Below are positions 58,448 through 64,000 of a stretch of DNA of 64,000 bases, piece by piece (positions within the stretch are counted from its first letter, which is position 1; each line of letters opens with the position of its first letter). Below the pieces are notes generated by a model. That model saw only the letters and a program-made list of their open reading frames with translations, was not told the DNA's origin and searched no databases. The stretch comes from Symbiodinium natans (taxonomy: Eukaryota; Sar; Dinophyceae; Suessiales; Symbiodiniaceae): assembly GCA_905221605.1 (NCBI GenBank), contig CAJNDS010000183.1, positions 87,501 to 151,500 on the forward strand, written 5' to 3'. Position numbers and translations under genes: made by a program.

Positions 58448-58702
58448 CTCTGCTGCGGGGAGCGGAGGCAAAGCTTCCCAAGACGCGGAGCCGGACACAA
58501 TGGAGACGTTGCAACGCCTCTTGAGACGCGGGAGCTGTTGATCCGCATCGTTCGGATTGTCTTGGTGCAGTCGGCAGTCTGGCTCACGGGCAACATGCTT
58601 CGGGGCAACGCAGACATGCGCAGGTTGTTCGACGATGCCCATGTGGACCGCAGTGTGATGGACGACTTCATACACAAGGCCCAGAGCCCGAGCCGCTGTT
58701 GA
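58448..58702 (+). CDS. Terminal exon, helical protein
   Basis: Open frame ending TGA 58700-58702, without its own long ATG-started frame. It reads ATPLETRELLIRIVRIVL, VQSAVWLTGNMLRGNADMRR and LFDDAHVDRSVMDDFIHK. Two amphipathic helices and an acidic end. The acceptor is probably one of the AGs between 58461 and 58475. A long minus frame overlaps (58417-58713) but is less natural. No family. Confidence 0.45.
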   Translation, partial: LCCGERRQSFPRRGAGHNGDVATPLETRELLIRIVRIVLVQSAVWLTGNMLRGNADMRRLFDDAHVDRSVMDDFIHKAQSPSRC

Positions 58703-58820
58703 ATGGAGGGCACTTACATACGGCCTGGCCTGGGCCTCGTAATCCTAGTTGTCCAGCAACCTGGGGGAATTGAGAGTTCTCCATTTAGCGCGTTTTCGAA
58801 ATTTACAGTTCCGGATTAAG

Positions 58821-58905
58821 AATATTGATAAAGTGATGAAATAGTGAAATAAATCACTTGAAAAAGGAACAAGTGATTTCACTATTTCGTCACTTTGTCA
58901 ATATT
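58821..58905. repeat. Long near-perfect hairpin
   Basis: AATATTGATAAAGTGATGAA... at 58821-58860 is mirrored by 58870-58905 (...CACTTTGTCAATATT): 36 paired bases with two mismatches, one 4-nt bulge and a 9-nt loop. Confidence 0.9.
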
Positions 58906-59077
58906 TTAAATTGAAAATGGTGAAAAACCCAATTGCAAAGCAACGAAATTCTATTCTCTTGTGTTTTTTATCGTTGCACTTGATATTTTCATTGCGTTTA
59001 ATGATCTTGAATTAGTTCCCGAAAGCATCGCGAAGGGTTCTTCCGTGCGGAGCCCCCTGACACAACAACATAGACTG

Positions 59078-59200
59078 AAGTGCATAGAGTGAAGTGCATA
59101 GAGTGAAGTGCATAGAGTGAAGTGCATAGAGTGAAGTGCATAGAGTGAAGTGCATAGAGTGAAGTGCGAAGTGCATAGAGTGAATTGCATAGAGTTTAGT
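59078..59200. repeat. 14-bp tandem repeat
   Basis: Nine copies of AGTGCATAGAGTGA. The same AAGTGCATA core recurs loosely at 62270-62750. Confidence 0.95.
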
Positions 59201-59324
59201 AATCAGTGAATACAAATTTCTAGATTTACGTAGAATTTACTAGACCTTCGTACCCAGTCCTAGATTTCTAAATTAAAATTACTCTTTCTAAGGCGGCGGG
59301 CTGGGTTGACATCGCCAATCGGGA

Positions 59325-59735
59325 TTGCAACCCTCTGCGGGTTTCGGCGTGGTCGCGGTGCTAAAACCGTCGTTTTTTTTACGTTTCTTGATTTGCGCGG
59401 ACAACCCTCTGCGGGTTTCGGCGTGGTCGCGGTGCCAAAACCGTCGTTTTTTTACGTTTCTTTGTGTCCGCGGACAACCCTCTGCGGGTGATCGCCGGGT
59501 CGCGGTGCTAAAACCGTCGTTTTTGGAACTTTTTTCCGTGGCCGCAGACAACCCTCTGCGGGTTTCGGCGTTGGCGCGGTGCCAAAACCATCGTGTTTTG
59601 GCCTTTTTTGACAAACAAACGTAACCCCTCTGCGGGTTGCGGCGTTGGCACGGTGCCAAAACCCTCGTGTTTTTGCGTTTTTTGACATACGAACGTAACC
59701 CCTCTGCGGGTTTCGGCGTGGTCGCGGTGCCAAAG
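59325..59735. repeat. Satellite 1, ~73-bp unit, six copies
   Basis: CCCTCTGCGGGTTTCGGCGT then GCGGTGCxAAAACCGTCGT at 59331, 59405, 59476, 59551, 59626 and 59700. Confidence 0.95.
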
Positions 59736-60130
59736 TCGACTTTTGTAGTACGGACACGCGGAGCTTCCGTGGCTGGAAAGTCGAGTTTTGTAGTACAGAC
59801 GTAGTACGCCGCGGACACCCGGAGCTTCCGTGGCAGGAAAGTCGACTTTTGTAGTACAGACGTAGTACGCCGGGGACGCCCGGAGCTTCCGTGGCTGGAA
59901 AGTCGACTTTTGTAGCACAAACGTAGTACGCAGCGGACACCCGGAGCTTCCGTGGCTGGAAAGTCGACTTTTGTAGTACAAATGTAGTACGCCACGGACA
60001 CGCGGAGCTTCCGTGGCTGGAAAGTCGACTTTTGTAGCACAAACGTAGTACGCCGAGTACGCCGCGGACACGCGGAGCTTCCGTGGCTGGAAAGTCGACT
60101 GTTTGTAGTACAGACGTAGTACGCCGCGGA
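59735..60130. repeat. Satellite 2, ~61-bp unit, seven copies
   Basis: AAAGTCGACTTTTGTAGTAC, ACGTAGTACGCCGCGGACAC then CGGAGCTTCCGTGGCTGG; the first unit is fused to the end of satellite 1. Confidence 0.95.
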
Positions 60131-62000
60131 CACCCTGGGCGTCTGAAAACACCGCAAATAGCATGGTAACGGACATCTGGGCGCATGAAAACACCGCAAT
60201 TAGCATGGTAACGGACATCTGGGCGCTTGAAAACACCGCAAATAGCATGGTAACGGACATCTGGGCGCATGAAAACACCGCAAATAGCATGGTAACGGAC
60301 ATCTGGGCGCTCGAAAACACCGCAAAGAGCATGGTAACGGACGCTTGAAAGCACCGCAAATAGCATGGTAACGGACAACTGGGCGCTTGAAAACACCGCA
60401 AATAGCATGGAAGCGGAATTCCGGACATGCGAAAACCTCGCAAATAGCATGGAAGCGGAATTCCGGACATGCTTGAAAACCTCGCAAATAGCATGGAAGC
60501 GGAATTCCGGACGTGCTAACATGGGCACGGAACTCGCAAATAACGTGGGCGCGGAACTCTGGGGCTTTGAAAACTTCGCAAATAACATGGGCGCGGAATT
60601 CTGGGGCTTTGAAAACCTAGCAAATAACGTGGGCGCGGAATTCTGGGGCTTCGAAACCCTCGCAAATAACGTGGGCGCAAATAGCATGGTAACGGACATC
60701 TGGGCGCATGAAAACACCGCAAATAGCATGGTAACGGACATCTGGGCGCTTGAAAACACCGCAAATAGCATGGTAACGGACATCTGGGCGCATGAAAACA
60801 CCGCAAATAGCATGGTAACGGACATATGGGCGCTCGAAAACACCGCAAAGAGCATGGTCACCGACATGTGGCGCTTGAAAGCACCGCAAATAGCATGGTA
60901 ACGGACAACTGGGCGCTTGAAAACACCGCAAATAGCATGGAAGCGGAATTCCGGACATGCGAAAACCTCGCAAATAGCATGGAAGCGGAATTCCGGACAT
61001 GCTTGAAAACCTCGCAAATAGCATGGAAGCGGAATTCCGGACACGCTTGAAAACCTCGCAAATAGCATGGAAGCGGAATTCCGGACATGCTTGAAAACAC
61101 CGCAAATAGCATGGAAGCGGAATTCCGACATGCTTGAAAACCTCGCAAATAGCATGGAAGCGGAATGCCGGACATGCTTGAAAACCTCGCAAATAGCATG
61201 GAAGCGGAATGCCGGACATGCTTGAAAACCTCGCAAATAGCAGGGAAGCGGAATTCCGGACATGCGAAAACCTCGCAAATAGCATGGAAGCGGAATTCCG
61301 GACATGCGAAAACCTCGCAAATAGCGAGCTTCGAAATCCTCGCAAACACGGAACTGTGGGGCTTCGAAATCCTCGCAAATAACGTGGGCGCGGAATTCTG
61401 GGGCTTTGCAAACCTAGCAAATAACGTGGGCGCGGAATTCTGGGGCTTCGAAACCCTTGCAAATAACGTGGGCGCGGAACTGTGGGGCTTCGAAATCCTC
61501 GCAAATAACGTGGGCGCGGCATTATGGAGCTTCGATATCCTCGCAAACACGGAACTGTGGGGCTTCGAAATCCTCGCAAATAACGCGGGCGCGGAATTGT
61601 GGAGCTTCGAGATCCTCGCAAACAACTGGGGACGGTGTTTTCGAAGTCGCTGTTTTCAAAAGCATCGCAAATACCATGGTCCCCGAATTCGCTGTTTCCA
61701 AAAGCATCGCAAATACCATGGTCCCCGAATTCGCTGTTTCCAAAACCATCGCAAATACCACGGTCCCCGAATTCGCTGGTTCCAAAAGCATCGCAAATAC
61801 CATGGTCCCCGAATTCGCTGTTTCCAAAACCATCGCAAATACCATGGTCCCCGACTCGCAAATAACGTGGGCGCGGAACTCTGGGGCTTTGAAAACCTCG
61901 CAAATAACATGGGCGCGGAATTCTGGGGCTTTGAAAACCTAGCAAATAACGTGGGCGCGGAATTCTGGGGCTTCGAAATCCTCGCAAACAACTTGGGGAC
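60131..62000. repeat. Satellite 3, 42-44-bp units with interchangeable centres, ~44 copies
   Basis: Constant edges (CGCAAATA and GAAAAC) enclose at least four centres: GGTAACGGACATCTGGGCGC, GGAAGCGGAATTCCGGACAT, GGGCGCGGAATTCTGGGGCT and GGTCCCCGAATTCGCTGTTT. Blocks of the same order repeat (60160-60530 and 60690-61020). Unit length 42 is divisible by 3, so frames stay open up to 622 codons; these are not credible genes. Confidence 0.95.
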
Positions 62001-62020
62001 GGTGTTGTGGATCTTGTCCT

Positions 62021-62410
62021 GAGTTCTTGCTTCCTGAAAGGCGCTCTGGACTATGAGCTTGGACTTCAGAGCGACTGCCGATGATGCTCATGGCTGACGG
62101 CCTCGCGTTGGATGTTTTTGTCTTGCTGTAGTGGAAGTGCATAGTACATGCGTGCATGCTGAGTTCTTGCTTCCTGAAAGGCGCTCTGGACTATGAGCTT
62201 GGACTTCAGAGCGACTGCCGATGATGCTCATGGCTGACGGCCTCGCGTTGGATGTTTTTGTCTTGCTGTAGTGGAAGTGCATAGTACATGCGTGCATGCT
62301 GAGTTCTTGCTTCCTGAAAGGCGCTCTGGACTATGAGCTTGGACTTCAGAGCGACTGCCGATGATGCTCATGGCTGACGGCCTCGCGTTGGATGTTTTTG
62401 TCTTTTCTTT
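62021..62410. repeat. 140-bp tandem repeat, 2.8 copies
   Basis: Copies start at 62021, 62161 and 62301, essentially identical (GAGTTCTTGCTTCCTGAAAG...), the third cut at TTTTTGTCTT. Confidence 0.97.
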
Positions 62411-62439
62411 CATGGCTTCGCGTGGATTGGACGTGCGCA

Positions 62440-62765
62440 GTCGAGTCGGGTGCATACAAGTGAAGTTCATACAGTTGCTCAAACGCAATAAGTTCAAATG
62501 AATACAGTTGCTCAAGTGCAATACGTTCAAAAATGTCGAGTTCAAGTCCGTTAACTTCAGATGTATTGAATGCCGATGAAGTGTATAGAGTTCACCACAA
62601 GTGCATGGCATTCAACACTTGAATGCTATGCAGTTCTATTGCATAGCACGTGCAGTATACAAGTGCAGTATACAAGTGAGTATGCAACCATATAAGTGCA
62701 TACACTTGTCCAAGTGCATACAGTTCGAATGCAAAGAGTCAAGTGCATGGAGTCAACGCACGGCA
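62440..62765. repeat. Degenerate AAGTGCATA/AGTTCA repeat tract
   Basis: Loose 10-14-bp units (CAAGTGCATACAG, GTTCAAATG, GCAGTATACAAGT); no gene. Confidence 0.7.
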
Positions 62766-62814
62766 AATGGATGCTTTCGGGCCATCCCTCTTCTAGTTGG
62801 GTCTATTTTTCATT

Positions 62815-63170
62815 GAATTTCAAGTCCTTTTCGTGAATTCGAATTATTTTGAAATAAAATTGCGGGGATGTGCCCCGGGGGGGGGGGGGGGGGTGGGTGG
62901 TACCCACCCCCCCCAAAAATGAAAAGCCGCACTTCGTGGAGAAATCATCGGGGAATTAAAGGTTAACCTTTGGGATCATAAGGGGAATATACTACACCAA
63001 AAAGGTTTTAAAGGTTACCTGCTCTACTACTAGGAAATTGCACCAGCCTTCTCACATCACAACCAGACCAGCGCCTATGTGCAACACAAGTCAGGCTTCT
63101 CCTCGCCACGGTTCGTGAAGGTCACCACATACTTCCATCTATACTGGCCTCCATAGGCACCTCAGCATGT
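62815..63170. other. No gene recognised
   Basis: Contains a 16-bp G run and a small GGTGGGTGGTACCCACC palindrome at 62890-62915. Confidence 0.4.
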
Positions 63171-63181
63171 ATGTGTCAATG

Positions 63182-63424
63182 TCAGCCTGTTGTCTCTCCC
63201 AAGCCCTTCAAAACCGCCTCAAAGCCTGAAAGGCTGCGCCACATGCCTAGGCTGCACTCTGTGCGCAGCGACATATGCATGCGGGCCGCACTTGGGTCTT
63301 GTTCAAATTCGGGTTCCCTGAACATTCGCAGATGCCCACTATTTCGAATCAAGCCGTAAACCGAAACCCTAAACCCTTCAAGGGAGGGGGGGTGGCCGAA
63401 TTGAGAGCCCTGATTACTTAACAA
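63182..63424 (-). CDS. 80-codon ORF, possible exon
   Basis: The minus frame reads FREPEFEQDPSAARMHMSL then GMWRSLSGFEAVLKGLGE. Natural composition, but the plus strand is also open over 62 codons. Confidence 0.3.
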   Translation of the reverse strand: MLSNQGSQFGHPPSLEGFRVSVYGLIRNSGHLRMFREPEFEQDPSAARMHMSLRTECSLGMWRSLSGFEAVLKGLGETTG

Positions 63425-63571
63425 GCTCGGGGTTGAGTCAAAAACCTGTCAACCCCCACCCTGCAGCCCCCTGTTGCACAATAGTTGCCAATCAGAAGGA
63501 GCTGCCTTGAAATATCGACCGGGCATGAAGCTCGATGTTGCCTTGATTGCTTCGGTCGGAGCTAGCTCCAG

Positions 63572-63638
63572 GTGGCTCTTGGGGCAGAGAACAGAATTGC
63601 ATTCGATCAACCAACAAATGGCGGCAACTTGACTATGT
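63572..63638 (+). CDS. Possible exon ending at a MITE
   Basis: After GCTAGCTCCAG the frame reads ALGAENRIAFDQPTNGGN then LTMW, directly followed by family C sequence. Confidence 0.28.
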
Positions 63639-63740
63639 GGGGGTTTACGATTCTAGGGGTACCTTTTTGGGGTCCTTTTTATCAGGAGAATCCTGTGAAT
63701 TCGAGACTAGTTTAGGGGTCCCTATTGTCGTTAAACCCCT
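63639..63740. mobile_element. MITE-like element, family C
   Basis: GGGGGTTTACGATTCTAGGG at the left and TCGTTAAACCCC at the right; contains GGGGTCCTTTTTATCAGGA. Confidence 0.65.
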
Positions 63741-64000
63741 TGTAGCCATCCCTGTCTGAACAGACTACAGATATCGGACAAGTGCATGTTATAGCGTCTC
63801 AGATCTCCAAGATGTGGATGGATCTCCTAGGACTTAGAACGTAGCGGCGCAACCAAATGCCTGACAACGCCAAACACGGACATCTGACCCAGCCGCTACA
63901 CGCTGTGACTTCTGTTCAAACCTCGTTCTCAATTTGCCCTGGACCTCTAGGATGAACCATCACGCTTTCCCTTCCACTTCCAAGGCTGCGGATGTTCACT

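Noticed and set aside
59452..61987. Minus-strand ORFs of 622, 456, 328, 303 and 255 codons
   Set aside because: They run through satellites with unit lengths near multiples of three; composition follows the repeat and they overlap in several frames.
60131..62000. CRISPR-like pattern of constant edges and variable centres
   Set aside because: The centres fall into a few recurring types, units are contiguous at 42-44 bp, no cas genes exist and the context is eukaryotic.

Overview
This is a eukaryotic nuclear window, most likely from a dinoflagellate. The evidence is of three kinds. Plant/alveolate-type telomere repeat (TTTAGGG / CCCTAAA) is scattered through most of the window in both orientations. 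Candidate genes are split into very short exons (about 25-280 bp). Roughly a third of the candidate 5' splice sites read AG|GC rather than AG|GT, a recognised dinoflagellate habit. No bacterial operon, rRNA, tRNA, CRISPR array or spliced-leader gene was recognised. All exon models below are read by eye from frame, splice sites and intron phase. Because the DNA is GC-rich, antisense and out-of-frame readings are often open too, and a phase match at one junction happens by chance about one time in three.

The best-supported genes are these. An ApaG-domain protein with an N-terminal signal-like peptide lies on the minus strand (57059-57781). A protein with a TFIIS N-terminal (LW-type) domain is minus (367-1695). 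An acidic-then-basic Ala/Pro/Glu/Lys-rich protein is minus (45669-47357). Unnamed multi-exon genes whose exon phases agree lie at 17310-18121 (-), 29862-30212 (-), 30817-32019 (+), 38671-40530 (-), 49248-49831 (+), 50079-50419 (-) and 52398-53125 (-). Many other single exons are listed with lower confidence. Genes occur on both strands with short gaps, for example two convergent ends about 75 bp apart near 6.1 kb.

Layout: 1-10.5 kb is gene fragments separated by telomeric arrays. 10.5-12.8 kb has no arrays. 12.8-22.3 kb has arrays, a long GT microsatellite (18.3-19.1 kb) and a highly mutated telomeric array (20.1-20.65 kb). 22.3-29.6 kb is nearly array-free with dispersed repeats. 29.6-32 kb has arrays. 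32-37.5 kb is array-free. 37.5-45.2 kb is dense in arrays and exons. 45.2-48.7 kb is array-free and holds the Ala/Pro/Lys gene. 48.7-58.4 kb has arrays again, plus a Tc1/mariner-like non-autonomous element (54324-55162). 58.4-64 kb has almost no telomeric repeat and is dominated by satellites (73 bp, 62 bp, 42-44 bp and 140 bp units). Several small inverted-repeat (MITE-like) families are sprinkled throughout.

The most striking observation is that the telomeric arrays sit inside introns and often appear to supply the splice sites. TTTAGGG on the coding strand offers GTTTAG as a donor and TTTAG as an acceptor. One candidate intron (49343-49385, 43 bp) is made of nothing but telomere-type repeat from its GT to its AG. 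This suggests intron gain from splice-ready telomeric DNA.
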